A DNA stretch of 64,000 nt from assembly GCA_032622095.1 (NCBI GenBank), contig CP136062.1, forward strand, positions 17,487,739-17,551,738, read 5' to 3'. Of this stretch, positions 14,810-29,413 are shown piece after piece. Source of the stretch: Siphonodentalium dalli. Its lineage: Eukaryota; Mollusca; Scaphopoda; Gadilida; Siphonodentaliidae. Made by a program: the position numbers and the translations under genes. The notes under the pieces were generated by a model. The model ran no database searches and had not been told where the DNA came from. It worked only from the letters and a program-made list of their open reading frames with translations. Position 1 is the stretch's first letter; every line of letters starts with the position of its first letter.

Positions 14810-15195
14810 TTAGTTGTTTATCATAGACATCTATATCATCCAGAGTGGGATCCAGAAGGTATACTGTATAATAATTCACTATATATAAGGCCACTCAACA
14901 CATAATATTAGTTGTTTATCATAGGCATCTATACCATCCAGAGTGGAATCCAGAAGGTATACTGTATAATAATTCACTATATATAAGGCTCAACACATAA
15001 TATTAGTTGTTTATCATAGACATCTATATCATCCAGAGTGGGATCCAGAAGGTATACTGTATAATAATTCACTATATATAAGGCCACTCAACACATAATA
15101 TTAGTTGTTTATCATAGGCATCTATACCATCCAGAGTGGAATCCAGAAGGTATACTGTATAATAATTCACTATATATAAGGCTCAACACATAATA
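14810..15195 (+). repeat. Two 193-bp dimers identical by eye
   Basis: Copies at 14,810-15,002 and 15,003-15,195 each consist of a 98-bp unit (GACATCT, ATCATCC, GTGGGATCC, GGCCACTC) followed by a 95-bp unit (GGCATCT, ACCATCC, GTGGAATCC, GGCTC). I found no difference between them. The preceding units from 14,522 have a related alternating order, so this is a locally expanding dimer. Confidence 0.88.
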
Positions 15196-15579
15196 TTAGT
15201 TGTTTATCATAGGCATCTATACCATTCAGAGTGGAATCCAGAAGGTATACTGTATAATAATTCACTATATATAAGGCCACTCAACACATAATATTAGTTG
15301 TGTATCATAGGCATCTATACCATTCAGAGTGGAATCCAGAAGGTATACTGTATAATAATTCACTATATATAAGGCCACTCAACACATAATATTAGTTGTT
15401 TATCATAGACATCTATACCATCCAGAGTGGAATCCAGAAGGTATACTGTATAATAATTCACTATATATAAGGCCACCCAACACATAATATTAGTTGTTTA
15501 TCATAGACATCTATACCATCCAGAGTGGGATCCAGAAGGTATACTGTATAATAATTCACTATATATAAGACTCAACACA

Positions 15580-17040
15580 TAATATTAGTTGTTTATCATA
15601 GGCATCTATACCATTCAGAGTGTAATCCAGAAGGTATAGTGTATAATAATTCACTATATATCAGGCCACTCAACACATAATATTAGTTGTTTATCATAGG
15701 CATCTATACCATTCAGAGTGGAATCCAGAAGGTATACTGTATAATAATTCACTATATATAAGGCCACTCAACACATAATATTAGTTGTTTATCATAGGCA
15801 TCTATACCATCCAGAGTGGAATCCAGAAGGTATACTGTATAATAATTCACTATATATAAGGCCACTCAACACATAATATTAGTTGTTTATCATAGGCATC
15901 TATACCATCCAGAGTGGAATCCAGAAGGTATACTGTATAATAATTCACTATATATAAGGCCACCCAACACATAATATTAGTTGTTTATCATTGGCATCTA
16001 TACCATTCAGAGTGGAATCCAGAAGGTATACTGTATAATAATTCACTATATATAAGGCCACTCAACACATAATATTAGTTGTGTATCATAGGCATCTATA
16101 CCATCCAGAGTGGAATCCAGAAGGTATACTGTATAATAATTCACTATATATCAGGCCACTCAACACATAATATTAGTTGTTTATCATAGGCATCTATACC
16201 ATTCAGAGTGGAATCCAGAAGGTATACTGTATAATAATTCACTATATATAAGGCCACTCAACACATAATATTAGTTGTTTATCATAGGCATCTATACCAT
16301 CCAGAGTGGAATCCAGAAGGTATACTGTATAATAATTCACTATATATAAGGCTCAACACATGATATTAGTTGTGTATCATAGACATCTATATCATCTAGA
16401 GTGGAATCCAGAAGGTATACTGTATAATAATTCACTATATATAAGACTCAACACATAATATTAGTTGTTTATCATAGGCATCTATACCATCCAGAGTGGA
16501 ATCCAGAAGGTATACTGTATAATAATTCACTATATATCAGGCCACTCAACACATAATATTAGTTGTTTATCATAGGCATCTATACCATTCAGAGTGGAAT
16601 CCAGAAGGTATACTGTATAATAATTCACTATATATAAGGCCACTCAACACATAATATTAGTTGTTTATCATAGGCATCTATACCATCCAGAGTGGGATGC
16701 AGAAGGTATACTGTATAATAATTCACTATATATAAGACTCAACACATAATATTAGTTGTTTATCATAGGCATCTATACCATCCAGAGTGGAATCCAGAAG
16801 GTATACTGTATAATAATTCACTATATATCAGGCCACTCAACACATAATATTAGTTGTTTATCATAGGCATCTATACCATTCAGAGTGGAATCCAGAAGGT
16901 ATACTGTATAATAATTCACTATATATAAGGCCACTCAACACATAATATTAGTTGTTTATCATAGGCATCTATACCATCCAGAGTGGAATCCAGAAGGTAT
17001 ACTGTATAATAATTCACTATATATAAGACTCAACACATAA
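15580..17040 (+). repeat. TATATCAGG-marked higher-order repeat
   Basis: The private substitution TATATATCAGG (normally TATATATAAGG) occurs at 15,661, 16,151, 16,537 and 16,828. Each time it is followed by an ACCATTC, GAATCC, GGCCACTC unit. Spacings are 490, 386 and 291 bp, that is 5, 4 and 3 units. This repeats the decreasing-period pattern seen at 8.3-9.8 kb. The A-to-C change also breaks the TATATAAG block. Confidence 0.8.
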
Positions 17041-17235
17041 TATTAGTTGTTTATCATAGGCATCTATATCATTCAGAGTGGAATCCAGAAGGTATACTGT
17101 ATAATAATTCACTATATATAAGGCCACTCAACACATAATATTAGTTGTTTATCATAGGCATCTATACCATCCAGAGTGGAATCCAGAAGGTATACTGTAT
17201 AATAATTCACTATATATAAGGCTCAACACATAATA

Positions 17236-17311
17236 TTAGTTGTTTATCATAGGCATCTATACCATTCAGAGTAGGATCCAGAAGGTATACTGTATAATAA
17301 TTCACTATATA
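17236..17311 (+). repeat. Truncated 76-bp unit
   Basis: The unit ends TTCACTATATAT and passes directly into ATTAGTTGTG, so the AAG/tail/CACATA segment is missing (19 bp relative to a 95-bp unit). ATAT-type microhomology between TATATATAAG and ATAATATTAG can explain the deletion. The same junction is seen at 20,571. This copy also has a private GTAGGATCC. Confidence 0.88.
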
Positions 17312-20300
17312 TTAGTTGTGTATCATAGGCATCTATACCATCCAGAGTGGAATCCAGAAGGTATACTGTATAATAATTCACTATATATAAGGCCACTCAA
17401 CACATAATATTAGTTGTTTATCATAGGCATCTATACCATCCAGAGTGGAATCCAGAAGGTATACTGTATAATAATTCACTATATATAAGGCCACTCAACA
17501 CATAATATTAGTTGTTTATCATAGGCATCTATACCATCCAGAGTGGAATCCAGAAGGTATACTGTATAATAATTCACTATATATAAGGCCACTCAACACA
17601 TAATATTAGTTGTTTATCATAGGCATCTATACCATCCAGAGTGGAATGCAGAAGGTATACTGTATAATAATTCACTATATATAAGACTCAACACATAATA
17701 TTAGTTGTTTATCATAGGCATCTATATCATCCAGAGTGTAATCCAGAAGGTATACTGTATAATAATTCACTATATATAAGGCCACTCAACACATAATATT
17801 AGTTGTTTATCATAGGCATCTATATCATCCAGAGTGGAATCCAGAAGGTATACTGTATAATAATTCACTATATATAAGGCTCAACACATAATATTAGTTG
17901 TTTATCATAGGCATCTATACCATCCAGAGTGGAATCCAGAAGGTATACTATATAATAATTCACTATATATAAGACTCAACACATAATATTAGTTGTTTAT
18001 CATAGGCATCTATACCATCCAGAGTGGAATCCAGAAGGTATACTGTATAATAATTCACTATATATAAGACTCAACACATAATATTAGTTGTTTATCATAG
18101 GCATCTATATCATCCAGAGTGTAATCCAGAAGGTATACTGTATAATAATTCACTATATATAAGGCCACTCAACACATAATATTAGTTGTTTATCATAGGC
18201 ATCTATATCATCCAGAGTGTAATCCAGAAGGTATACTGTATAATAATTCACTATATATAAGACTCAACACATAATATTAGTTGTTTATCATAGGCATCTA
18301 TACCATCCAGAGTGGAATCCAGAAGGTATACTGTATAATAATTCACTATATATAAGACTCAACACATAATATTAGTTGTTTATCATAGGCATCTATACCA
18401 TCCAGAGTGGAATCCAGAAGGTATACTGTATAATAATTCACTATATATAAGGCCACTCAACACATAATATTAGTTGTTTATCATAGGCATCTATACCATC
18501 CAGAGTGGAATCCAGAAGGTATACTGTATAATAATTCACTATATATAAGGCTCAACACATAATATTAGTTGTTTATCATAGACATCTATACCATCCAGAG
18601 TGGGATCCAGAAGGTATACTGTATAATAATTCACTATATATAAGGCCACTCAACACATAATATTAGTTGTTTATCATAGGCATCTATACCATCCAGAGTG
18701 GGATCCAGAAGGTATACTGTATAATAATTCACTATATATAAGGTCACTCAACACATAATATTAGTTGTTTATCATAGGCATCTATACCATCCGGAGTGGA
18801 ATCCAGAAGGTATACTGTATAATAATTCACTATATATAAGGCCACTCAACACATAATATTAGTTGTTTATCATAGACATCTATACCATTCAGAGTGGAAT
18901 CCAGAAGGTATACTGTATAATAATTCACTATATATAAGGCTCAACACATAATATTAGTTGTTTATCATAGGCATCTATACCATCCAGAGTGGAATCCAGA
19001 AGGTATACTGTATAATAATTCACTATATATAAGGCCACTCAACACATAATATTAGTTGTTTATCATAGGCATCTATACCATCCGGAGTGGAATCCAGAAG
19101 GTATACTGTATAATAATTCACTATATATAAGGCCACTCAACACATAATATTAGTTGTTTATCATAGGCATCTATACCATCCAGAGTGGAATCCAGAAGGT
19201 ATACTGTATAATAATTCACTATATATAAGGCTCAACACATAATATTAGTTGTTTATCATAGACATCTATACCATTCAGAGTGGAATCCAGAAGGTATACT
19301 ATATAATAATTCACTATATATAAGACTCAACACATAATATTAGTTGTTTATCATAGGCATCTATACCATCCAGAGTGGAATCCAGAAGGTATACTGTATA
19401 ATAATTCACTATATATAAGTCACTCAACACATAATATTAGTTGTTTATCATAGGCATCTATACCATTCAGAGTGGAATCCAGAAGCTATACTGTATAATA
19501 ATTCACTATATATAAGGTCACTCAACACATAATATTAGTTGTTTATCATAGACATCTATACCATCCAGAGTGGAATCCAGAAGGTATACTGTATAATAAT
19601 TCACTATATATAAGACTCAACACATAATATTAGTTGTTTATCATAGGCATCTATACCATTCAGAGTGGAATCCAGAAGGTATACTGTATAATAATTCACT
19701 ATATATAAGGCTCAACACATAATATTAGTTGTTTATCATAGGCATCTATACCATCCAGAGTGGAATCCAGAAGGTATACTGTATAATAATTCACTATATA
19801 TAAGACTCAACACATAATATTAGTTGTTTATCATAGGCATCTATATCATTCAGAGTGGAATCCAGAAGGTATACTGTATAATAATTCACTATATATAAGG
19901 CCACTCAACACATAATATTAGTTGTTTATCATAGGCATCTATACCATCCAGAGTGGAATCCAGAAGGTATACTGTATAATAATTCACTATATATAAGGCC
20001 TCAACACATAATATTAGTTGTTTATCATAGGCATCTATACCATTCAGAGTGGAATCCAGAAGGTATACTGTATAATAATTCACTATATATAAGGCTCAAC
20101 ACATAATATTAGTTGTTTATCATAGGCATCTATACCATTCAGAGTGGAATCCAGAAGGTATACTATATAATAATTCACTATATATAAGACTCAACACATA
20201 ATATTAGTTGTTTATCATAGGCATCTATATCATTCAGAGTGGAATCCAGAAGGTATACTGTATAATATATTCACTATATATAAGGCCACTCAACACATAA

Positions 20301-20495
20301 TATTAGTTGTTTATCATAGGCATCTATACCATCCAGAGTGGAATCCAGAAGGTATACTGTATAATAATTCACTATATATAAGGCCACTCAACACATAATA
20401 TTAGTTGTTTATCATAGGCATCTATACCATCCAGAGTGGAATCCAGAAGGTATACTGTATAATAATTCACTATATATAAGGCTCAACACATAATA

Positions 20496-20571
20496 TTAGT
20501 TGTTTATCATAGACATCTATACCATCCAGAGTGGAATCCAGAAGGTATACTGTATAATAATTCACTATATA
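20496..20571 (+). repeat. Second truncated 76-bp unit with the same junction
   Basis: It has the same deletion as the unit at 17,236-17,311 and is likewise followed by TTAGTTGTGTATC. The two copies lie 3,260 bp apart. Their flanks are similar but not identical, so either they are an older duplication or the deletion arose twice at the same microhomology. Confidence 0.88.
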
Positions 20572-23081
20572 TTAGTTGTGTATCATAGGCATCTATACCA
20601 TTCAGAGTGGAATCCAGAAGGTATACTATATAATAATTCACTATATATAAGACTCAACACATAATATTAGTTGTGTATCATAGGCATCTATACCATCCAG
20701 AGTGGAATCCAGAAGGTATACTATATAATAATTTCACTATATATAAGACTCAACACATAATATTAGTTGTTTATCATAGACATCTATACCATCCAGAGTG
20801 GGATCCAGAAGGTATACTGTATAATAATTCACTATATATAAGGCCACTCAACACATAATATTAGTTGTTTATCATAGGCATCTATACCATCCAGAGTGGA
20901 ATCCAGAAGGTATACTGTATAATAATTTCACTATATATAAGACTCAACACATAATATTAGTTGTTTATCATAGGCATCTATACCATCCAGAGTGGAATCC
21001 AGAAGGTATACTGTATAATAATTCACTATATATAAGACTCAACACATAATATTAGTTGTTTATCATAGGCATCTATACCATCCAGAGTGTAATCCAGAAG
21101 GTATACTGTATAATAATTCACTATATATAAGGCCACTCAACTCATAATATTAGTTGTTTATCATAGGCATCTATATCATCCAGAGTGGAATCCAGAAGGT
21201 ATACTGTATAATAATTCACTATATATAAGGCCACTCAACACATAATATTAGTTGTTTATCATAGGCATCTATATCATCCAGAGTGGAATCCAGAAGGTAT
21301 ACTGTATAATAATTCACTATATATAAGGCCACTCAACTCATAATATTAGTTGTTTATCATAGGCATCTATATCATCCAGAGTGGAATCCAGAAGGTATAC
21401 TGTATAATAATTCACTATATATAAGGCTCAACACATAATATTAGTTGTTTATCATAGGCATCTATACCATTCAGAGTGGAATCCAGAAGGTATATTGTAT
21501 AATAATTCACTATATATAAGGCTCAACACATAATATTAGTTGTTTATCATAGGCATCTATACCATTCAGAGTGGAATCCAGAAGGTATACTGTATAATAA
21601 TTCACTATATATAAGACTCAACACATAATATTAGTTGTTTATCATAGGCATCTATACCATCCAGAGTGTAATCCAGAAGGTATACTGTATAATAATTCAC
21701 TATATATAAGGCCACTCAACACATAATATTAGTTGTTTATCATAGGCATCTATATCATCCAGAGTGGAATCCAGAAGGTATACTGTATAATAATTCACTA
21801 TATATAAGGCCACTCAACACATGATATTAGTTGTTTATCATAGGCATCTATACCATCCAGAGTGGAATCCAGAAGGTATACTGTATAATAATTCACTATA
21901 TATAAGGCCACTCAACACATAATATTAGTTGTTTATCATAGGCATCTATACCATCCAGAGTGGAATCCAGAAGGTATACTGTATAATAATTCACTATATA
22001 TAAGGCTCAACACATAATATTAGTTTTATCATAGGCATCTATACCATCCAGAGTGGGATCCAGAAGGTATACTGTATAATAATTCACTATATATAAGGCT
22101 CAACACATAATATTAGTTGTTTATCATAGGCATCTATACCATTCAGAGTGGAATCCAGAAGGTATACTGTATAATAATTCACTATATATAAGGCTCAACA
22201 CATAATATTAGTTGTTTATCATAGGCATCTATACCATTCAGAGTGGAATCCAGAAGGTATACTGTATAATAATTCACTATATATAAGGCCACTCAACACA
22301 TAATATTAGTTGTTTATCATAGGCATCTATACCATCCAGAGTGTAATCCAGAAGGTATACTGTATAATAATTCACTATATATAAGGCCACTCAACACATA
22401 ATATTAGTTGTTTATCATAGGCATCTATACCATCCAGAGTGTAATCCAGAAGGTATACTGTATAATAATTCACTATATATAAGACTCAACACATAATATT
22501 AGTTGTTTATCATAGGCATCTATACCATCCAGAGTGGAATCCAGAAGGTATACTGTATAATAATTCACTATATATAAGACTCAACACATAATATTAGTTG
22601 TTTATTATAGGCATCTATACCATCCAGAGTGGGATCCAGAAGGTATACTGTATAATAATTCACTATATATAAGGCCACTCAACACATAATATTAGTTGTT
22701 TATCATAGGCATCTATATCATCCAGAGTGGAATCCAGAAGGTATACTGTATGATAATTCACTATATATAAGACCACTCAACACATAATATTAGTTGTTTA
22801 TCATAGGCATCTATACCATCCATAGTGGAATCCAGAAGGTATACTGTATAATAATTTCACTATATATAAGACTCAACACATAATATTAGTTGTTTATCAT
22901 AGGCATCTATACCATCCAGAGTGTAATCCAGAAGGTATACTGTATAATAATTCACTATATATAAGGCCACTCAACACATAATATTAGTTGTTTATCATAG
23001 GCATCTATACCATCCAGAGTGGAATCCAGAAGGTATACTGTATAATAATTCACTATATATAAGGTCACTCAACACATAATA

Positions 23082-24153
23082 TTAGTTGTGTATCATAGGC
23101 ATCTATACCATTCAGAGTGTAATCCAGAAGGTATACTGTATAATAATTCACTATATATAAGGCCACTCAACACATGATATTAGTTGTTTATCATAGTCAT
23201 CTATATCATCCAGAGTGGAATCCAGAAGGTATACTGTATAATAATTCACTATATATAAGGCCACTCAACACATAATATTAGTTGTTTATCACAGGCATCT
23301 ATACCATTCAGAGTGGAATGCAGAAGGTATACTATATAATAATTCACTATATATAAGGCCGCTCAACACATAATATTAGTTGTTTATCATAGGCATCTAT
23401 ACCATTCAGAGTGGAATCCAGAAGGTATACTGTATAATAATTCACTATATATAAGACTCAACACATAATATTAGTTGTTTATCATAGGCATCTATACCAT
23501 CCAGAGTGGAATGCAGAAGGTATACTGTATAATAATTCACTATATATAAGGCCACTCAACACATAATATTAGTTGTTTATCATAGGCATCTATACCATCC
23601 AGAGTGGAGTCCAGAAGGTATACTGTATAATAATTCACTATATATAAGGCCACTCAAACACATAATATTAGTTGTTTATCATAGCATCTCTACCATCCAG
23701 AGTGGAATCCAGAAGGTATACTGTATAATAATTCACTATATATAAGGCCACTCAACACATAATATTAGTTGTTTATCATAGGCATCTCTACCATCCAGAG
23801 TGGAATGCAGAAGGTATACTATATAATAATTCACTATATATAAGGCCGCTCAACATATAATATTAGTTGTTTATCATAGGCATCTATACCATTCAGAGTG
23901 GAATCCAGAAGGTATACTGTATAATAATTCACTATATATAAGACTCAACACATAATATTAGTTGTTTATCATAGGCATCTATACCATCCAGAGTGGAATG
24001 CAGAAGGTATACTGTATAATAATTCACTATATATAAGGCCACTCAACACATAATATTAGTTGTTTATCATAGGCATCTATACCATCCAGAGTGGAGTCCA
24101 GAAGGTATACTGTATAATAATTCACTATATATAAGGCCACTCAACACATAATA
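23082..24153 (+). repeat. Duplicated block A, copy 1 (partner 29,414-30,487)
   Basis: The same ordered series of units is found in both copies: GTGTAATCC; CATGAT junction with the rare ATAGTCATCT; TCACAGG with GAATGC and ACTATAT; ACCATTC with GACTC; GAATGC; GAGTCC; CTCTACC with GAATCC; CTCTACC with GAATGC; ACCATTC with GACTC; GAATGC; GAGTCC. Differences are TTGTG/TTGTT in the first unit and scattered single-base indels. The offset at the start is 6,332 bp. Confidence 0.85.
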
Positions 24154-25625
24154 TTAGTTGTTTATCATAGGCATCTATACCATCCAGAGTGGAATGCAGA
24201 AGGTATACTGTATAATAATTCACTATATATAAGGCCACTCAACACATAATATTAGTTGTTTATCATAGGCATCTATACCATCCAGAGTGGAATCCAGAAG
24301 GTATACTGTATAATAATTCACTATATATAAGGCCGCTCAACACATAATATTAGTTGTTTATCATAGGCATCTATACCATCCAGAGTGGAATGCAGAAGGT
24401 ATACTGTATAATAATTCACTATATATAAGGCCACTCAACACATAATATTAGTTGTTTATCATAGGCATCTATACCATCCAGAGTGGAATCCAGAAGGTAT
24501 ACTGTATAATAATTCACTATATATAAGGCCGCTCAACACATAATATTAGTTGTTTATCATAGGCATCTATACCATCCAGAGTGGAATGCAGAAGGTATAC
24601 TGTATAATAATTCACTATATATAAGGGCCCACTCAACACATAATATTAGTTGTTTATCATAGGCATCTATACCATCCAGAGTGGAATGCAGAAGGTATAC
24701 TGTATAATAATTCACTATATATAAGGCCACTCAACACATAATATTAGTTGTTTATCATAGGCATCTATACCATCCAGAGTGGAATGCAGAAGGTATACTG
24801 TATAATAATTCACTATATATAAGGCCACTCAACACATAATATTAGTTGTTTATCATAGGCATCTATACCATCCAGAGTGGAATGCAGAAGGTATACTGTA
24901 TAATAATTCACTATATATAAGGCCACTCAACACATAATATTAGTTGTTTATCATAGGCATCTATACCATCCAGAGTGGAATCCAGAAGGTATACTGTATA
25001 ATAATTCACTATATATAATGCCGCTCAACACATAATATTAGTTGTTTATCATAGGCATCTATACCATCCAGAGTGGAATGCAGAAGGTATACTGTATAAT
25101 AATTCACTATATATAAGGCCACTCAACACATAATATTAGTTGTTTATCATAGGCATCTATACCATCCAGAGTGGAATGCAGAAGGTATACTGTATAATAA
25201 TTCACTATATATAAGGCCACTCAACACATAATATTAGTTGTTTATCATAGGCATCTATACCATCCAGAGTGGAATCCAGAAGGTATACTGTATAATAATT
25301 CACTATATATAAGGCCGCTCAACACATAATATTAGTTGTTTATCATAGGCATCTATACCATCCAGAGTGGAATGCAGAAGGTATACTGTATAATAATTCA
25401 CTATATATAAGGCCACTCAACACATAATATTAGTTGTTTATCATAGGCATCTATACCATCCAGAGTGGAGTCCAGAAGGTATACTGTATAATAATTCACT
25501 ATATATAAGGCCACTCAACACATAATATTAGTTGTTTATCATAGGCATCTATACCATCCAGAGTGGAATGCAGAAGGTATACTGTATAATAATTCACTAT
25601 ATATAAGGCCACTCAACACATAATA
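24154..25625 (+). repeat. Fifteen-unit run of 98-bp GAATGC/GGCCGC units, mostly absent from the partner copy
   Basis: This stretch holds 15 units of the 98-bp class only, alternating GAATGCAG with GGCCACTC and GAATCCAG with GGCCGCTC in a loose 2-4 unit pattern. Its length is 15 x 98 plus 2 bp, the extra bases lying in AAGGGCCCACTC near 24,624. In the partner block the equivalent space (30,488-30,585) is a single unit, so the two copies differ by 14 whole units. Confidence 0.8.
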
Positions 25626-26196
25626 TTAGTTGTTTATCATAGGCATCTATACCATCCAGAGTGGAATCCAGAAGGTATACTGTATAATAATTCACTATAT
25701 ATAAGGCCGCTCAACACATAATATTAGTTGTTTATCATAGGCATCTATACCATCCAGAGTGGAATGCAGGAACTTCCAGAAGGTATACTATATAATAATT
25801 CACTATATATAAGGCCGCTCAACACATAATATTAGTTGTTTATCATAGGCAATCTATACCATCCAGAGTGGAATGCAGAAGGGTATACTGTATAATAATT
25901 CACTATATATAAGGGCCGCTCAACACATAATATTAGTTGTTTATCATAGGCATCTATACCATCCAGAGTGGAATGCAGAAGGTATACTATATAATAATTC
26001 ACTATATATAAGGCCGCTCAACACATAATATTAGTTGTTTATCATAGGCATCTATACCATCCAGAGTGGAATGCAGAAGGTATACTGTATAATAATTCAC
26101 TATATATAAGACCCAACACATATATTAGTTGTTTATCATAGACATCTATACCATCCAGAGTGGAATCCAGAAGGTATACTGTATAATAATTCACTA
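25626..26196 (+). repeat. Duplicated block B, copy 1 (partner 30,586-31,155)
   Basis: The order of units matches the partner: GAATCC with GGCCGC; GAATGC with the 9-bp insertion, ACTATAT and GGCCGC; GAATGC with GGCCGC; GAATGC with ACTATAT and GGCCGC; GAATGC with GACCC; GACATCT with GAATCC. This copy carries extra single bases (GCAGGAAC, GGCAATCT, AAGGGTATA, AAGGGCCGC) that the partner lacks. Confidence 0.83.
25724..25831 (+). repeat. 108-bp unit with 9-bp insertion, copy 1
   Basis: The usual GAATGCAGAAGG is expanded to GAATGCAGGAACTTCCAGAAGG. The 9-bp insertion AACTTCCAG, plus one extra G that is probably noise, makes the unit 108 bp. The only other unit I saw with this insertion is at 30,684-30,790, so it is a good shared-descent marker. 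The inserted bases create TTCCAGAA, a small TTC-CA-GAA dyad. Confidence 0.85.
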
Positions 26197-29100
26197 TATA
26201 TCAGACTCAACATATAATATTAGTTGTTTATCATAGGCATCTATACCATCCAGAGTGGAATCCAGAAGGTATACTGTATAATAATTCACTATATATAAGA
26301 CCACTCAACACATAATATTAGTTGTTTATCATAGGCATCTATGTCATCCAGAGTGGAATCCAGAAGGTATACTGTATGATAATTCACTATATATAAGGCC
26401 ACTCAACACATAATATTAGTTGTTTATCATAGGCATCTATATCATCCAGAGTGGAATCCAGAAGGTATACTGTATAATAATTCACTATATATAAGACTCA
26501 ACACATAATATTAGTTGTTTATCATAGGCATCTATACCATTCAGAGTGGAATCCAGAAGGTATACTGTATAATAATTCACTATATATAAGACTCAACACA
26601 TAATATTAGTTGTTTATCATAGGCATCTATATCATCCAGAGTGGAATCCAGAAGGTATACTGTATAATAATTCACTATATATAAGACTCAACACATAATA
26701 TTAGTTGTTTATCATAGGCATCTCTACCATGCAGAGTGGAATCCAGAAGGTATACTGTATAATAATTCACTATATATAAGGCTCAACACATAATATTAGT
26801 TGTTTATCATAGGCATCTATATCATCCGGAGTGGAATCCAGAAGGTATACTGTATAATAATTCACTATATATAAAGGCCGCTCAACACATAATATTAGTT
26901 GTTTATCATAGGCATCTATACCATTCAGAGTGGAATGCAGAAGGTATACTGTATAATAATTCACTATATATAAGGCCACTCAACACATAATATTAGTTGT
27001 TTATCATAGGCATCTATACCATCCAGAGTGGAATCCAGAAGGTATACTGTATAATAATTCACTATATATCAGGCCACTCAACACATAATATTAGTTGTGT
27101 ATCATAGGCATCTATACCATTCAGAGTGGAATGCAGAAGGTATACTGTATAATAATTCACTATATATAAGGCCACTCAACACATAATATTAGTTGTTTAT
27201 CATAGGCATCTATACCATCCAGAGTGGAATCCAGAAGGTATACTGTATAGATAATTCACTATATATAAGGCCGCTCAACACATAATATTAGTTGTTTATC
27301 ATAGGCATCTATACCATTCAGAGTGGAATGCAGAAGGTATACTGTATAATAATTCACTATATATAAGGCCACTCAACACATAATATTAGTTGTTTATCAT
27401 AGGCATCTATACCATCCAGGGTGGAATCCAGAAGGTATACTGTATAATAATTCACTATATATAAGGCCACTCAACACATAATATTAGTTGTTTATCATAG
27501 GCATCTATACCATCCAGAGTGGAATGCAGAAGGTATACTGTATAATAATTCACTATATATAAGACTCAACACATAATATTAGTTGTTTATCATAGGCATC
27601 TATACCATCCAGAGTGGAATCCAGAAGGTTTACTGTATAATAATTCACTATATATAAGGTCACTCAACACATAATATTAGTTGTTTTATCATAGGCATCT
27701 ATACCATCCAGAGTGGAATGCAGAAGGTATACTGTATAATAATTCACTATATATAAGACTCAACACATATATTAGTTGTGTATCATAGGCATCTATACCA
27801 TCCAGAGTGGAATCCAGAAGGTTTACTGTATAATAATTCACTATATATAAGGTCACTCAACACATAATATTAGTTGTTTATCATAGGCATCTATACCATC
27901 CCAGAGTGGAATGCAGAAGGTATACTGTATAATAATTCACTATATATAAGACTCAACACATAATATTAGTTGTGTATCATAGGCATCTATACCATTCAGA
28001 GTGGAATCCAGAAGGTATACCGTATAATAATTCACTATATATAAGACTCAACACATGATATTAGTTGTTTATCATAGGCATCTATACCATGCAGAGTGGA
28101 ATCCAGAAGGTATACTGTATAATAATTCACTATATATAAGACTCAACACATGATATTAGTTGTTTATCATAGGCATCTATACCATGCAGAGTGGAATCCA
28201 GAAGGTATATTGTATAATAATTCACTATATATAAGACTCAACACATAATATTAGTTGTTTATCATAGGCAGCTATACCATCCAGAGTGGAATGCAGAAGG
28301 TATACTGTATAATAATTCACTATATATAAGGCCACTCAACACATAATATTAGTTGTTTATCATAGGCATCTATATCATCCAGAGTGGAATCCAGAAGGTA
28401 TACTATATAATAATTCACTATATATAAGGCTCAACACATAATATTGAGTTGTTTATCATAGGCATCTATATCATCCAGAGTGGAGTCCAGAAGGTATACT
28501 GTATAATAATTCACTATATATAAGGCCACTCAACACATAATATTAGTTGTTTATCACAGGCATCTATACCATCCAGAGTGGAATGCAGAAGGTATACTGT
28601 ATAATAATTCACTATATATAAGACTCAACACATAATATTAGTTGTTTATCATAGGCATCTATACCACCCGGAGTGGAATCCAGAAGGTATACTGTATAAT
28701 AATTCACTATATATAAGGGCCACTCAACACATAATATTAGTTGTTTATCATAGGCAGCTATACCATCCAGAGTGGAATCCAGAAGGTATACTGTATAATA
28801 ATTCACTATATATAAGACTCAACACATAATATTAGTTGTTTATTATAGGCATCTATACCATCCAGAGTGGGATCCAGAAGGTATACTGTATAATAATTCA
28901 CTATATATAAGGTCGCTCAACACATAATATTAGTTGTGTATCATAGGCATCTATACCATCCAGAGTGGAGTCCAGAAGGTATACTGTATAATAATTCACT
29001 ATATATAAGGCCACTCAACACATAATATTAGTTGTGTATCATAGGCATCTATACCATCCAGAGTGGAATCCAGAAGGTATACTGTATAATAATTCACTAT

Positions 29101-29413
29101 ATATAAGACTCAACACATAATATTAGTTGTTTATCATAGGCATCTATACCATCCAGAGTGTAATCCAGAAGGTATACTGTATAATAATTCACTATATATA
29201 AGGCCACTCAACACATAATATTAGTTGTTTATCATAGGCATCTATACCATCCAGAGTGGAATCCAGAAGGTATACTGTATAATAATTCACTATATATAAG
29301 GTCACTCAACACATAATATTAGTTGTTTATCATAGGCATCTATATCATCCAGAGTGGAATGCAGAAGGTATACTGTATAATAATTCACTATATATAAGAC
29401 TCAACACATAATA

